A stretch of DNA of 59,372 nt from Firmicutes bacterium CAG:822 (GCA_000432855.1 HF990867.1:1-59372), one strand, 5' to 3'; shown: positions 49,873-59,001, counted from the stretch's first letter. Notes: generated by a model from the letters alone, not told the origin. Numbers and translations: made by a program.

Positions 49873-50565
49873 ATGGCAAAGTTTTGTATACACTGTGGTA
49901 AAAAATTAAAAGAAGGTGAAGTTTGCGATTGTCAAGCAAATGTTCAAGTTCAAACAAATGATTTGGGAACAAATTTGGTTGAAGTACTAAAAGGGATGTT
50001 TGTAAAACCTATTGATACAATTAAAAGTTATACTGATGAAAAACACTTTAATTTAGCTTTGATTTTAGTAGGGATTTTTAGTTTATCAGCAGCTTTATTC
50101 ATGCTTTCACTAGTTAAAAATATGACTGAAATGGCAACGAGTTCCATGGGTGGACTTACTTTATATGCACTGACAACTACTTCAGTTCAAATTCCATATT
50201 TACAAATATTCTTTGTAGGTTTGATTGCAGTTATTGCTTTTACATTTATTTATACAGGACTTTTATATTTAGTAAATTCAGTAATGTTTAAAGGTGATAA
50301 GAGTTTTAAAAAAGTATTTACAATGTATGGAGTTAATTCTGTAATTACTTCGGCAACTTTACTTGCAACAGCAATTTTCATGTTCGTGAATGTTTTCTTA
50401 GGATTAGTGATTTTTGTACTCGGCTATACATTAAATATGGTTTATATGTATAAGGGTATTGAAACACTTGGAGTTAAAGATGAAAACAAACATGGATACA
50501 TATATTTGCTTACGACTTTATTTTATGGTATTGCTTTATTTATAATTTCATTAATTTTTTCATAA
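49873..50565 (+). CDS. Zinc-ribbon polytopic membrane protein
   Basis: A 230-residue protein. A short N-terminal zinc ribbon (KFCIHCGKKLKEGEVCDC) is followed by about five membrane helices (FNLALILVGIFSLSAALFML, IPYLQIFFVGLIAVIAFTFI, VITSATLLATAIFMFVNVFL, VIFVLGYTLNMVYMYKG, YLLTTLFYGIALFIISLIF). The helix layout resembles Yip1/DUF6574-like proteins. GGAGGAGAGAT precedes the ATG. It is the second gene of the operon with the TcaA-like protein and is closed by a terminator. The function is unknown; it may be the membrane partner of its neighbour. Confidence 0.8.
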   Translation: MAKFCIHCGKKLKEGEVCDCQANVQVQTNDLGTNLVEVLKGMFVKPIDTIKSYTDEKHFNLALILVGIFSLSAALFMLSLVKNMTEMATSSMGGLTLYALTTTSVQIPYLQIFFVGLIAVIAFTFIYTGLLYLVNSVMFKGDKSFKKVFTMYGVNSVITSATLLATAIFMFVNVFLGLVIFVLGYTLNMVYMYKGIETLGVKDENKHGYIYLLTTLFYGIALFIISLIFS

Positions 50566-50590
50566 GATAGATTTATTTCTATCTTTTTTT
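50564..50590 (+). terminator. Intrinsic terminator
   Basis: AAGATAGA (50564-50571) pairs with TCTATCTT (50578-50585), followed by T5. Confidence 0.8.
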
Positions 50591-50663
50591 GAATAAATTT
50601 TAGGTAATTTCAAATAATAATAAAGGTATTTGAAAAATATGTAAAAAAACGTCTTAAAAACCT

Positions 50664-50692
50664 TTGAAAAAGACTGCGGTTTGTGGTAAACT
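50664..50692 (+). promoter_or_regulatory. Promoter
   Basis: TTGAAA (50664-50669), a 17-base spacer and TAAACT (50687-50692), about 100 bases before the next gene's start. Confidence 0.6.
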
Positions 50693-50791
50693 GTATATAG
50701 TATGTAAGCCTAGTGACAAATGTTAAACAAAAATTTTTTGTTTTTTATTTCGCTTATGGTAATAAAACTATTAGTATTTGGAGTGGATTGT

Positions 50792-51490
50792 ATGAATATT
50801 TTATTTGAAATTGCGGATAGAGATTTAATGATAATTGGAGCTATTTTGGTAGTTATTTTAATTGTGGCAATTATTATTTTTAAAGCGGCAGTTAAAAGAA
50901 ACAAAGTAATGCCAATTAGTGATGATGTACGTTTTGATAATGAAGAAAATAGTGAGAAAGAAATAAAGGAAGAGATAAAACCAGTAGAACTTACTGAAGA
51001 ACAAAAACAAGCGAAGGCTGAATTAGAACGTGTTTATGAACAAATGAGTGCAGATTTGGAGAAACAAGAAGAAAAACATGATGATATTGATGCTTTTGAA
51101 AGAGAACAAGAAGAAAATGCAATTATCAGTTATCAGGAATTAATGGCGGCAGCTGAAAAATTAAAACAAGAAGCTAATGGATATGAAGCCCATGTAGAAG
51201 ATAAAGCTGATATGCGTGTAAATGAAGCGATGAATACATATAAAGAACATACAGAAAAAACAGTTAAAAAGCAAGAAGAGGAGAAATCAGTTTACCATGG
51301 ATTTAAAAATTCAGAAATTATTTCACCAATTTACGGAATTCAAAGAGAAAATAGTAGAGAAAAAAGCTCCCCAAAACCTCAAAGAAATGGTATAATAAGT
51401 GGAGCTTATGAAGACATCAATCCTGAAAGTGAAAATGAAAAGAATATTGATTTCTTAAATTCACTTAAAGAATTTAGAAAAAATTTATAA
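50792..51490 (+). CDS. Hypothetical membrane-anchored, highly charged protein
   Basis: A 232-residue protein. The N-terminal membrane helix (LMIIGAILVVILIVAIIIF) is followed by a basic stop-transfer (KAAVKRNK), then a long cytosolic tail of glutamate/lysine-rich coiled helix (LTEEQKQAKAELERVYEQMS, DLEKQEEKHDDIDAFEREQE, MAAAEKLKQEANGYEAHVED). A disordered end finishes in FLNSLKEFRKNL. The orientation (short outside, tail inside) resembles division or cell-shape scaffolds, but no family is recognised. GGAGTGG precedes ATG 50792. The upstream in-frame extension lies over the promoter region and is not preferred. Confidence 0.7.
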   Translation: MNILFEIADRDLMIIGAILVVILIVAIIIFKAAVKRNKVMPISDDVRFDNEENSEKEIKEEIKPVELTEEQKQAKAELERVYEQMSADLEKQEEKHDDIDAFEREQEENAIISYQELMAAAEKLKQEANGYEAHVEDKADMRVNEAMNTYKEHTEKTVKKQEEEKSVYHGFKNSEIISPIYGIQRENSREKSSPKPQRNGIISGAYEDINPESENEKNIDFLNSLKEFRKNL

Positions 51491-51510
51491 GCCTAATGGC
51501 TTATTTTTCT
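51487..51510 (+). terminator. Intrinsic terminator
   Basis: ATAAGCC (51487-51493) pairs with GGCTTAT (51498-51504) around TAAT, followed by T4 CTTT. Confidence 0.75.
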
Positions 51511-51524
51511 TTGGAGGTATATTT

Positions 51525-52799
51525 ATGAAATACAAAATTATTACTTTAGGATGTAAAGTTAACGAATATGAAAGTGAAGTTATGTCTAATTTATTAGAAA
51601 ATCATGGATATATTAAATCAGAAAATCCTGATGTTTGTATTGTCAATACTTGTACAGTTACTAATACGGCTGATAGTAAATCTAGAAAGATGATAAGAAG
51701 TCTTAGAAGAAAATATCCAAAGGCTATTTTAATAGTAGCTGGTTGTATGATTCAAAATAAAAAAGATAAATTAGATGTGCCAGCCGATATTATTATCGGT
51801 AACAAATATAAATCTGATATCGTCAGTTTACTTGAAGAATATAAAAATAAACCGATGTATTTAGTCGAAGATATGGAAACAGCTGATTTTGAAGATATGA
51901 GTTTAAATAATTTTGATTTGACGAGAGCGTATATTAAAATTGAAGATGGTTGTGACAACTATTGTTCTTACTGTATTATTCCATATGTTAGAGGACATGT
52001 TAGAAGTAAAAAACATGAAAAGGTGATAGAGGAAGCTAAAGCATTAATTAAAAACAGTCATAAAGAAATTGTATTAACAGGTATTCATACAGGTCATTAT
52101 CACGATGGTGATTATAGTTTTGCGGATTTGTTAAAAGATCTAGTTAAATTAGATGGGCTTAAAAGACTTAGAATCTCTTCAATTGAAATTACGGAAATAA
52201 ATGATGATGTCTTGGATGTTATTCAAAATAGTGATGTTTTGGTAAATCATATGCATATTCCATTACAATCTGGTTCAGATGAAATATTAAAACAAATGAA
52301 TAGAAAATACGATAAGAAATATTTTATAAATAAAATTAAAAAACTTAAAACAGTAAAACCAGATATGAATGTGACAACCGATATAATTGTCGGTTTTCCT
52401 GGGGAAAGTGCGGAAGAGTTTGAAGAATGTATAGAAACAATTAAAAAAATTGGGTTTACAAAGATTCATGTTTTTCCTTATTCAGATAGAGAAGGAACGG
52501 TTGCTAGTAAAATGGCCAATAAAATCCCTGGTAATATAAAAAAAGAAAGAGTTAGGAAATTACTTGAATTATCTAAGTCCTTAGAGATAGATTATATGAA
52601 TAAGTACTTAGGTAGTGAGGTTACATTTATACCTGAAGTATATGAGGATGGGTATTTAATTGGTCATACGGCTAATTATTTATTAATTAAAGTAAAAGGT
52701 GATGAGTCACTTTTAAGTGAGGAAGTAATAGTCAAGATTAGTAAAGTAGACTATCCATATTTATTAGGTGAGTTAAAAGTTTTTGAATTAAGTAGATAA
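51525..52799 (+). CDS. mtaB: tRNA (t6A37) methylthiotransferase MtaB
   Basis: A 424-residue radical-SAM methylthiotransferase. The N-terminal UPF0004 domain supplies cysteines in TLGCKVNEYES, VNTCTVTNTADSKSRK and VAGCMIQ for one [4Fe-4S] cluster. The radical-SAM CxxxCxxC is in EDGCDNYCSYCIIPYVRG. HMHIPLQSGSDEILKQMNRK and TDIIVGFPGESAEEFEE complete the core, and a C-terminal TRAM domain follows. It converts t6A to ms2t6A at position 37 of ANN-decoding tRNAs. The sequence groups with MtaB rather than MiaB (TLGCKVN start). GGAGGT precedes the ATG. Confidence 0.95.
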   Translation: MKYKIITLGCKVNEYESEVMSNLLENHGYIKSENPDVCIVNTCTVTNTADSKSRKMIRSLRRKYPKAILIVAGCMIQNKKDKLDVPADIIIGNKYKSDIVSLLEEYKNKPMYLVEDMETADFEDMSLNNFDLTRAYIKIEDGCDNYCSYCIIPYVRGHVRSKKHEKVIEEAKALIKNSHKEIVLTGIHTGHYHDGDYSFADLLKDLVKLDGLKRLRISSIEITEINDDVLDVIQNSDVLVNHMHIPLQSGSDEILKQMNRKYDKKYFINKIKKLKTVKPDMNVTTDIIVGFPGESAEEFEECIETIKKIGFTKIHVFPYSDREGTVASKMANKIPGNIKKERVRKLLELSKSLEIDYMNKYLGSEVTFIPEVYEDGYLIGHTANYLLIKVKGDESLLSEEVIVKISKVDYPYLLGELKVFELSR

Positions 52800-52829
52800 T
52801 TTTGGTATAATATAAATAGAGGTGATATT

Positions 52830-53240
52830 ATGAATGAATATCCAAATAGTGTTAGGAATAATATGGTGAATACTACACCATATAGAGATAACGATTATAA
52901 TGTTCAAATTTCAAGTTTGCCAGATCCAAAGCGTTCTTATAAACCCCAAAGAGGAGTAAATTTAAAAACGATCGTGATAACAGCAGCTATTGCGGCAGCA
53001 GCACTTGGTGGTGTTTCTTATAATAGTTATGTTCAGCACCAAAGTATGCTTGAAAATACAGAAGTTGTTGAAACAGTGACGGTTCCAGGGGATGCTACAT
53101 TAAATATAACTAAGAATCCAGAATATTCTTATTTTGAAATGTCTGATGGTACGCATGTTGGTGAATATAATGGAATGGATGCAAGTGAAATGGCTAAAAG
53201 TCAAGTAGAGGCTACTCAAAGTATGGGAAGGCAAATGTAG
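52830..53240 (+). CDS. Hypothetical single-pass membrane protein
   Basis: A 136-residue protein. An asparagine/proline-rich cytosolic head of about 40 residues (YPNSVRNNMVNTTPYRDNDY) is followed by one alanine-rich membrane helix (TIVITAAIAAAALGGVSY) and an extracytoplasmic tail (YVQHQSMLENTEVVETVTVP, then EMAKSQVEATQSMGRQM). There are no cysteines or catalytic motifs. AGAGGTGAT precedes the ATG, and a terminator overlaps the stop. It lies between mtaB and recD2. The function is unknown. Confidence 0.7.
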   Translation: MNEYPNSVRNNMVNTTPYRDNDYNVQISSLPDPKRSYKPQRGVNLKTIVITAAIAAAALGGVSYNSYVQHQSMLENTEVVETVTVPGDATLNITKNPEYSYFEMSDGTHVGEYNGMDASEMAKSQVEATQSMGRQM

Positions 53241-53265
53241 GACTTAAGTAGTCTTTTTTTTTTTG
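53239..53265 (+). terminator. Intrinsic terminator
   Basis: AGGACT (53239-53244) pairs with AGTCTT (53250-53255, one G-T pair), followed by a long T-run. Confidence 0.65.
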
Positions 53266-53272
53266 AATTTTA

Positions 53273-53301
53273 TTGAACGTTTGTTCTTGCTATGATATAA
53301 T
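53273..53301 (+). promoter_or_regulatory. recD2 promoter with LexA-like box
   Basis: TTGAAC (53273-53278), a 17-base spacer and TATAAT (53296-53301). GAAC-GTTT-GTTC at 53275-53286 has the form of the Gram-positive SOS box (CGAACN4GTTCG core) and overlaps the -35 box and spacer, where LexA would block polymerase. Confidence 0.6.
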
Positions 53302-53325
53302 TATTACAATGAAAGGAAAATGGTT

Positions 53326-55542
53326 ATGGAAAGTTACATCAAAGGAAATTATCGCCGGAGTATTTTTAAATCCGATAAAGGCTATGTTATCGGGCTTTTT
53401 AAAGTTCGAGAAACTAATGATGAGGTTTTAGAGGAATATGTGAATCAAACGATTACTTTTACAGGCTATTTTCATGAATTAAATGAGGATGATACTTACA
53501 TTTTATATGGTGAAGCAGTTAATCATCCAAGATATGGATTTCAATTTCAGTGTAATAGATATGAGCGAATTAAACCAACGGGAAAAGAAGCAGTAGTAGA
53601 ATTTTTATCTAGTGATTTATTTCCGGGAGTTGGTGAGAAGTTAGCTAGGAGTATTGCTGAAATTTTAGGAGATAATGCAATAGATAAAATTTTAGAAGAT
53701 GAAAGCACTCTATATTTAGTTCCAAAACTTACGGAAAATAAGATTAAAAAAATTGTCAATACTTTAAAAAAATATGAGGAGAGTCATCAAACGATTGCTA
53801 AATTAATTGATTTAGGTTTTTCAATGCGTGAAGCTTTAAGTATTTACAATGAATATAAATCTAATACAATGAAAGTTATCGATGATAATATTTATCAGAT
53901 ATCTTATAATTTACCTGATATTTCTTTTTTAAAAGTAGATAAGGCTGCTAATCTTTTAGATATTAGTATTGATGATAATAGGAGAGTAAAAGCAGCTACT
54001 TTATATGTGTTAAAAAAATTAATTTATCAAAATGGTGATAGTTTTTTAAATAAAGAGGTTATTATTAATAATGTGAATAAGTTTTTGAATACTTCGTATG
54101 ATAATTATGATGAGATTTTTAAAGAATTAGAAGAAGCGGATTATATTGTAATAGATGGCGATGATTATTATTTAGAGGAAATTTGGAATGCGGAAGCTAA
54201 TATTAGCGAAAGAATTTACGATATGGCATCTAAGCCAACTAAAAAATATAAAAATTTAAATTCACTACTTGATGAATTACAAAAAATAAATAATATCGAA
54301 TATAACGATGAGCAAAAAAAAGCCATAAAAAAAGCTTTGGAAAACAATATTCTTATTATTACTGGTGGACCTGGTACAGGTAAGACAACAATTATTAAGG
54401 CGATTACGGAACTTTATCAACATTTAAATAAATTAGATTATGACGAGTTTACTGAACGGTTGGCTTTACTCGCACCGACTGGACGCGCTAGTAAAAGGAT
54501 GAGTGAATCGACATATTTACCAGCTTCAACTATTCATAGATTTTTAAAATGGAATAAAGAAACATTAGAATTTATGATTAACGAGGATAATAAGTCGGAT
54601 GTGGAATTAGTAATTGTCGACGAAGTAAGTATGATAGATATTAATTTATTTGATAGTTTATTAAAGGGCTTAAAAAGAAATGTGAAACTCATTTTAGTTG
54701 GTGATTATGATCAATTGCCAAGTGTAGGGCCTGGAAATTTACTTAAGGATTTAATCTGTAGTGAGTGTATTGATGTAGTTCATTTAAAGCACTTATATAG
54801 ACAAGATGAAAATTCATATATTATTTCGCTTGCTTATGAAATTAAAGACGGAACGTTGAGTGAAAACTTTTTAAATTCATATAGCGATTATACTTTTTTA
54901 AAGTGTTCGGCTAATTACATTAAGCATAATTTAATGAATTTATGCGAAAAAGTTATCGAAAAAGGTTATGATTATAAGCGAATGCAGATATTGGCACCAA
55001 TGTATAAAGGGGAAAATGGTATTGATACTTTAAATAAAGAACTTCAAGCTGTTTTTAATCCTAAGGCACCAGAAAAGAGAGAAATTAAATCTGGTAATAT
55101 TATTTTTAGAGAAAAAGATAAGATTTTACAACTTGTGAATATGCCAGATGAAAATGTATTTAATGGTGATATTGGAGTTATAAAATATATTAAATATGGA
55201 AATACTAGTAAGAGTAAAAAAGACGAAATTTATGTTGACTTTGATGGGAACTTAGTTAAATATACGTCTAAAGATTTTTCAAAAATAAAGCATGGATTTA
55301 TTATTAGTATTCATAAAAGCCAGGGTAGTGAGTTTGAAATGGTTATTATGCCAATGGCTCACTCTTATAGACGAATGCTTTATAAAAAATTAGTTTATAC
55401 TGGTGTGACGAGAGCTAAGAGAAAATTAATTATAATTGGTGAACCTGAAGCTTTTGCTTTAAGTGTGCAAAATAATCATGAATATGTGAGAAATTCAAAA
55501 TTAATGGAAAAAATTAAGTATAAATTTGAGAATAATAGTTAA
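53326..55542 (+). CDS. recD2: RecD2-type SF1B DNA helicase
   Basis: A 738-residue RecD2. An N-terminal OB-like domain (YIKGNYRRSIFKSDKGYVIG) and helix-hairpin-helix region (FLSSDLFPGVGEKLARSIAE) precede the helicase. The helicase has Walker A LIITGGPGTGKTTIIKAI, motif Ia LLAPTGRASKRMSE, motif II VELVIVDEVSMIDI, motif III LILVGDYDQLPSVGPGNL, motif IV RQDENS, motif V FIISIHKSQGSEFEMVIMPM and motif VI LVYTGVTRAKRKL. It unwinds 5'-3' in DNA repair without RecBC. The better-spaced ATG is 53326 after AAAGGAAA. The promoter carries a LexA-like box, so DNA damage may induce it. Confidence 0.95.
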   Translation: MESYIKGNYRRSIFKSDKGYVIGLFKVRETNDEVLEEYVNQTITFTGYFHELNEDDTYILYGEAVNHPRYGFQFQCNRYERIKPTGKEAVVEFLSSDLFPGVGEKLARSIAEILGDNAIDKILEDESTLYLVPKLTENKIKKIVNTLKKYEESHQTIAKLIDLGFSMREALSIYNEYKSNTMKVIDDNIYQISYNLPDISFLKVDKAANLLDISIDDNRRVKAATLYVLKKLIYQNGDSFLNKEVIINNVNKFLNTSYDNYDEIFKELEEADYIVIDGDDYYLEEIWNAEANISERIYDMASKPTKKYKNLNSLLDELQKINNIEYNDEQKKAIKKALENNILIITGGPGTGKTTIIKAITELYQHLNKLDYDEFTERLALLAPTGRASKRMSESTYLPASTIHRFLKWNKETLEFMINEDNKSDVELVIVDEVSMIDINLFDSLLKGLKRNVKLILVGDYDQLPSVGPGNLLKDLICSECIDVVHLKHLYRQDENSYIISLAYEIKDGTLSENFLNSYSDYTFLKCSANYIKHNLMNLCEKVIEKGYDYKRMQILAPMYKGENGIDTLNKELQAVFNPKAPEKREIKSGNIIFREKDKILQLVNMPDENVFNGDIGVIKYIKYGNTSKSKKDEIYVDFDGNLVKYTSKDFSKIKHGFIISIHKSQGSEFEMVIMPMAHSYRRMLYKKLVYTGVTRAKRKLIIIGEPEAFALSVQNNHEYVRNSKLMEKIKYKFENNS

Positions 55543-55551
55543 AATATAAAT

Positions 55552-55570
55552 GTATGTTAAAATAACATAC
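55552..55570 (+). other. Small palindrome, possible operator
   Basis: GTATGTTA (55552-55559) pairs with TAACATAC (55563-55570) over 8 bp with a 3-base loop and no T-run after it. It lies between recD2 and the next small gene and may be a weak terminator or protein-binding site. Confidence 0.4.
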
Positions 55571-55601
55571 GACATCATGTGTCTGACAAGTAGGTGATAT
55601 A

Positions 55602-55763
55602 ATGAATATGATGAAGAATGTAGCTTTGATGGCAATGGGCGGTGCAATTACTTATGCTTATCAAAGATATAATAAGCAAGTGATGAGTGCTGTAAAGAAT
55701 GCTGCAAAAGTGGCTACAGGAAAAGCCGAACAGCTAACGGATCAGTTAGATAATATGATGTAG
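55602..55763 (+). CDS. Small 53-residue hypothetical protein
   Basis: TAGGTGATATA lies just before ATG 55602. The 53-codon frame starts MNMMKNVALMAMGGAITYAY, continues with basic residues and ends in an alanine-rich amphipathic helix (NAAKVATGKAEQLTDQLDNM) before TAG 55763. The start resembles the short hydrophobic N-terminus of YtxH-like proteins, but no family is clear. A good ribosome binding site and a following hairpin terminator support that it is real. Confidence 0.65.
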   Translation: MNMMKNVALMAMGGAITYAYQRYNKQVMSAVKNAAKVATGKAEQLTDQLDNMM

Positions 55764-55764
55764 A

Positions 55765-55801
55765 AATAGCTCCTGATTTTAGGAGCTATTTTAGTTTTTT
55801 T
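55765..55801. terminator. Intrinsic terminator, possibly bidirectional
   Basis: AATAGCTCCT (55765-55774) pairs with AGGAGCTATT (55781-55790), followed by TTAG and T8. It overlaps the end of the convergent minus-strand gene. Confidence 0.75.
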
Positions 55802-56370
55802 TGTAAGTTTCTTAATTCTAGTGTTTTTTGTGCACTTTCTTCATACATTGAATTAAATTCTTGTAATTCATCTTGATACTTGTCGAGGTATATTCTTAAA
55901 ACATCTTCGCTAACAGAAGCGAGTATAGTAGCTTTGCTATTTTTATCCCATTCTATAGCGTTTTTTCTTTTAATGAAAGGTTTATCTAAAATATTTTGCC
56001 AATTACTATTGGAAAAATAGTGAGGATTATTGCCAACGATTCTTGAAATTACATATCGATTAACTGGCGTGTTGTATTCAGTAAATTCAAAGCTCTCAAT
56101 TTTGGGAGTCATTACTTGTTCGTCATTTGTAAGAAAGGACCATATTGGATTTATTTTGATACTTACTTGTCCGTTTTTTCCAATAAACTTTTCTCTAAAA
56201 CCACTAGTTTTGATAGGAATTGCTGGTAATGAACCTATATTAAAAGGTACCCAACGATACTCACCATGTTTTCTTTCTAATTTTTTAAATTCTTGGATAT
56301 TAATTAACGCGACGGTGTTTTTAGTATCGACGATTAATCTTAATGAATTATAAAACTCTGAATTTGACAT
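55786..56370 (-). CDS. Hypothetical cytosolic protein
   Basis: A 194-residue protein without signal peptide or membrane segment. It has a mixed beta/alpha first part (LRLIVDTKNTVALINIQEFK, VPFNIGSLPAIPIKTSGF, GQVSIKINPIWSFLTNDEQV) and a C-terminal coiled helix (YLDKYQDELQEFNSMYEESA, LRNLQKKLK). The N-terminus after FYNSLRLIV could be a small beta-barrel. AAGGAGG precedes the ATG. It is alone on the minus strand between recD2 and the SDR gene. No family is recognised. Confidence 0.65.
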   Translation of the reverse strand: MSNSEFYNSLRLIVDTKNTVALINIQEFKKLERKHGEYRWVPFNIGSLPAIPIKTSGFREKFIGKNGQVSIKINPIWSFLTNDEQVMTPKIESFEFTEYNTPVNRYVISRIVGNNPHYFSNSNWQNILDKPFIKRKNAIEWDKNSKATILASVSEDVLRIYLDKYQDELQEFNSMYEESAQKTLELRNLQKKLK

Positions 56371-56475
56371 TTTTTCCTCCTTGAACTTTTTAAGTAAATG
56401 TATTATACACGCTATTTATTATACTGTCAAATACATAATTTAGATTTGTTTGACAATATTAATAGTGGTGATATT

Positions 56476-57249
56476 ATGAAAAAAATTTTAATTACAGGAG
56501 CTAGAAGTGGTATGATTTATCCAGTTATTCAAAGGCTTAAGAATAATTATCGTTTATATGTGACAGTGCATACTGATAGTGAAGCTAAGAGTATTAAAAA
56601 AATATATAAAGATGATAAAAATATAGAATGTTTAAAGTTAGATGTTACTAAAGATTTAAATAAGGTTAATAAATTAGATATCGATGCTTTAGTGTGTAAT
56701 GCGGCAATTGCAGAAAGTGGGTCTTTATTTGAAATTCCATTAGATAAAGTGAAAGAAAATTTTAATGTGAATGTGTTTTCTAACATGGATTTAATACAGA
56801 GAGTTTCTAAAAAAATGATTGAAAAAGGTAAGGGGAGGATTGTTATCATTTCTTCTTTGACTAGTAAAATACCAATACCTTTTTTAGGTAGTTATTCAGG
56901 AACGAAGGCGACACTTTCGTCTTTTGCAAGAACATTATATTACGAAAGTAAACTGCTTGCTTCTAATTTAGATATTGTTTTAGTGGAACCTGGTTTATAT
57001 AGGACAGGGTTTAATAAATTGGCTTTTGATAAAAAGTATGATTTTATGGATTCTAATTCTTTTTTTGACACTCAGATAGAACTTATTCGTAGTGCTGAAA
57101 ATATTTATTTATGGTTATTTGAAAAGAGAAGTTTAAAATCAATTGCTAATAAAATTTATGAAGCAATTACATGTGAATTTCCAAAATTTCGTTACTCAGC
57201 ACCTTTTTCACATAATTTGTTTGCAAAAATATTTAATCTATTTTACTAA
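56476..57249 (+). CDS. SDR-family oxidoreductase
   Basis: A 257-residue short-chain dehydrogenase-like protein. The nucleotide-binding strand is KILITGARSGMIYPVI, in which the usual TGxxxGIG ends in GMI, so the last Gly of the motif is lost. The remaining motifs are LDVTKD, VCNAAIAES (NNAG-like), VVIISSLTS and the catalytic SYSGTKATLSSFA (Tyr and Lys present). EPGLYRTGF follows as in SDRs. The C-terminus (about 190-257) is longer and hydrophobic. GGTGAT precedes ATG 56476. Activity is likely NAD(P)-linked, but the altered glycine motif and the substrate are uncertain. Confidence 0.85.
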   Translation: MKKILITGARSGMIYPVIQRLKNNYRLYVTVHTDSEAKSIKKIYKDDKNIECLKLDVTKDLNKVNKLDIDALVCNAAIAESGSLFEIPLDKVKENFNVNVFSNMDLIQRVSKKMIEKGKGRIVIISSLTSKIPIPFLGSYSGTKATLSSFARTLYYESKLLASNLDIVLVEPGLYRTGFNKLAFDKKYDFMDSNSFFDTQIELIRSAENIYLWLFEKRSLKSIANKIYEAITCEFPKFRYSAPFSHNLFAKIFNLFY

Positions 57250-57281
57250 TATCTGATATAATATCTGTAAGAGGTGATATT

Positions 57282-58940
57282 ATGACAGATATTGAGATTG
57301 CGAGAGCATCTAAGATGTTAGAGATTGATGATATAGCAGATAAGTTAAATATTAGTAGTGAGTATTTAGAACATTATGGTAAATATAAGGCTAAAATTAA
57401 TTTAGATATTTTAAATCATTTAAAAAAAGATGATGGTAAATTAATTTTGGTAACGTCGATTAATCCAACACCATTTGGTGAAGGTAAGACAACAATGAGT
57501 ATTGGAATTCATGATGCGATGAGAAAATTAGGATATAACAGTTTAGCAGTTTTACGTGAACCTTCTTTAGGACCGGTATTTGGAATTAAAGGCGGGGCAG
57601 CGGGTGGTGGATATTCACAAGTTGTACCAATGGAAGATATTAATTTGCATTTTACTGGTGATATGCATGCGATAGGAGCAGCTAATAATTTACTTTGTGC
57701 GGCGATTGATAATCATTTATTTCAAGGTAATAGTTTGAATATTGATAAAGATAGAATTTTATTTAATAGATGTGTCGATATGAATGATAGGGCCCTTAGA
57801 ACAGTTACTGTTGGATTAGATTTAGGAAAAGACGTGGTACACGAGAATCATTTCTGCATTACAGTAGCAACTGAAATTATGGCGATTTTATGTTTAGCTA
57901 AAGATTTGAAAGATTTAAAAGAAAAAATAGGTAATATTTTATTTGCTTATGATATTGATGGTAAACCTTTATTTGTTAAAGATTTGAAAGTAGAAGAGGC
58001 CATGACAATTTTACTTAAAGATGCTATTAAACCTAATTTGGTTCAAACTTTAGAAAATAATCCGGTAATTATTCATGGCGGGCCTTTTGCGAATATCGCC
58101 CATGGATGTAATAGTTTGATTGCGACAAAACTTGGTTTAAAGTTAGCTGATTATGTTGTTACTGAAGCTGGTTTTGGTGCTGATTTAGGTGCTGAGAAGT
58201 TTTTGGATATTAAATGCCATAAGGGAAATTTAAAACCAAGTGTAATTGTGATAAATGCGACGATACGTAGTTTGAAATATAATGGCGGAATGAGCAAAGA
58301 TGAACTTAATACAAAAAATATGGATTATTTGAAAAAAGGTATTTGTAATTTAAAAGTCCATATAGAAAATATGAAAAAGTATTTGGATAATGTGATTATA
58401 TGTTTGAATAAATTTATTTCAGATGATGATGAAGAGATTAATTTTGTTCAAAAGTATTGTGAAGATCTTGGATGTGAATTTGCAATTTCTACTTCTCATC
58501 AAAATGGTGGAGAAGGGGCTTTAGATTTAGCTCGAAAGATAGTAAAACTTTGTGATAATGAAAAAGAATTTCATTTACTTTATGATGAAAATGAATCTAT
58601 AAAAGAAAAAATTTCTAAAGTTTCTAAGGAAATTTATCATGCGGAAGAGGTTAAATACTTAGATGAAGCAATAGAAAGTATAAACAAAATTGAAGAGATG
58701 CATTTAGATAAATTACCAATATGTGTGGCTAAAACTCAGTATTCTATTAGTGATGATCCTAAGAAACTTGGTTATCCAGAAGGATATGAAATTACAGTTA
58801 GAGATGTGAAGGTAAATAGCGGAGCAGGTTTTATTGTAGTTTATATGGGTAAAATTATGACGATGCCTGGTCTTTCTAAAAAGCCAGCTTATGAAAATAT
58901 GCATATTGAAGATGACGGAACGATTTATGGATTGTTTTAA
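57282..58940 (+). CDS. fhs: Formate--tetrahydrofolate ligase
   Basis: A 552-residue enzyme of normal FTHFS length. The ATP site is VTSINPTPFGEGKTTMSIGI, the family signatures are LREPSLGPVFGIKGGAAGGG and VPMEDINLHFTGD, and HGGPFANIAHGCNSLIATKL and VVTEAGFGADLGAEKFLDIK hold the folate and monovalent-cation sites. The C-terminal end is GAGFIVVYMGKIMTMPGLSK. It makes 10-formyl-THF from formate for purine and fMet synthesis. GAGGTGAT precedes the ATG. No other acetyl-CoA pathway genes are near, so it is a C1-metabolism gene rather than proof of acetogenesis. Confidence 0.97.
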   Translation: MTDIEIARASKMLEIDDIADKLNISSEYLEHYGKYKAKINLDILNHLKKDDGKLILVTSINPTPFGEGKTTMSIGIHDAMRKLGYNSLAVLREPSLGPVFGIKGGAAGGGYSQVVPMEDINLHFTGDMHAIGAANNLLCAAIDNHLFQGNSLNIDKDRILFNRCVDMNDRALRTVTVGLDLGKDVVHENHFCITVATEIMAILCLAKDLKDLKEKIGNILFAYDIDGKPLFVKDLKVEEAMTILLKDAIKPNLVQTLENNPVIIHGGPFANIAHGCNSLIATKLGLKLADYVVTEAGFGADLGAEKFLDIKCHKGNLKPSVIVINATIRSLKYNGGMSKDELNTKNMDYLKKGICNLKVHIENMKKYLDNVIICLNKFISDDDEEINFVQKYCEDLGCEFAISTSHQNGGEGALDLARKIVKLCDNEKEFHLLYDENESIKEKISKVSKEIYHAEEVKYLDEAIESINKIEEMHLDKLPICVAKTQYSISDDPKKLGYPEGYEITVRDVKVNSGAGFIVVYMGKIMTMPGLSKKPAYENMHIEDDGTIYGLF

Positions 58941-58964
58941 ATTTCTTTTGGAGTTTTTTTGCAT

Positions 58965-58990
58965 GAAAAAACTAGATAGTAATATCTAGT
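58965..58990 (-). terminator. Minus-strand terminator of the tRNA remnant
   Basis: ACTAGATA (58971-58978) pairs with TATCTAGT (58983-58990) around GTAA. On the minus strand it is followed by T6 (58965-58970), so it ends transcription coming from the tRNA remnant, not from fhs. Confidence 0.65.
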
Positions 58991-59001
58991 TAAATGCATA
59001 C

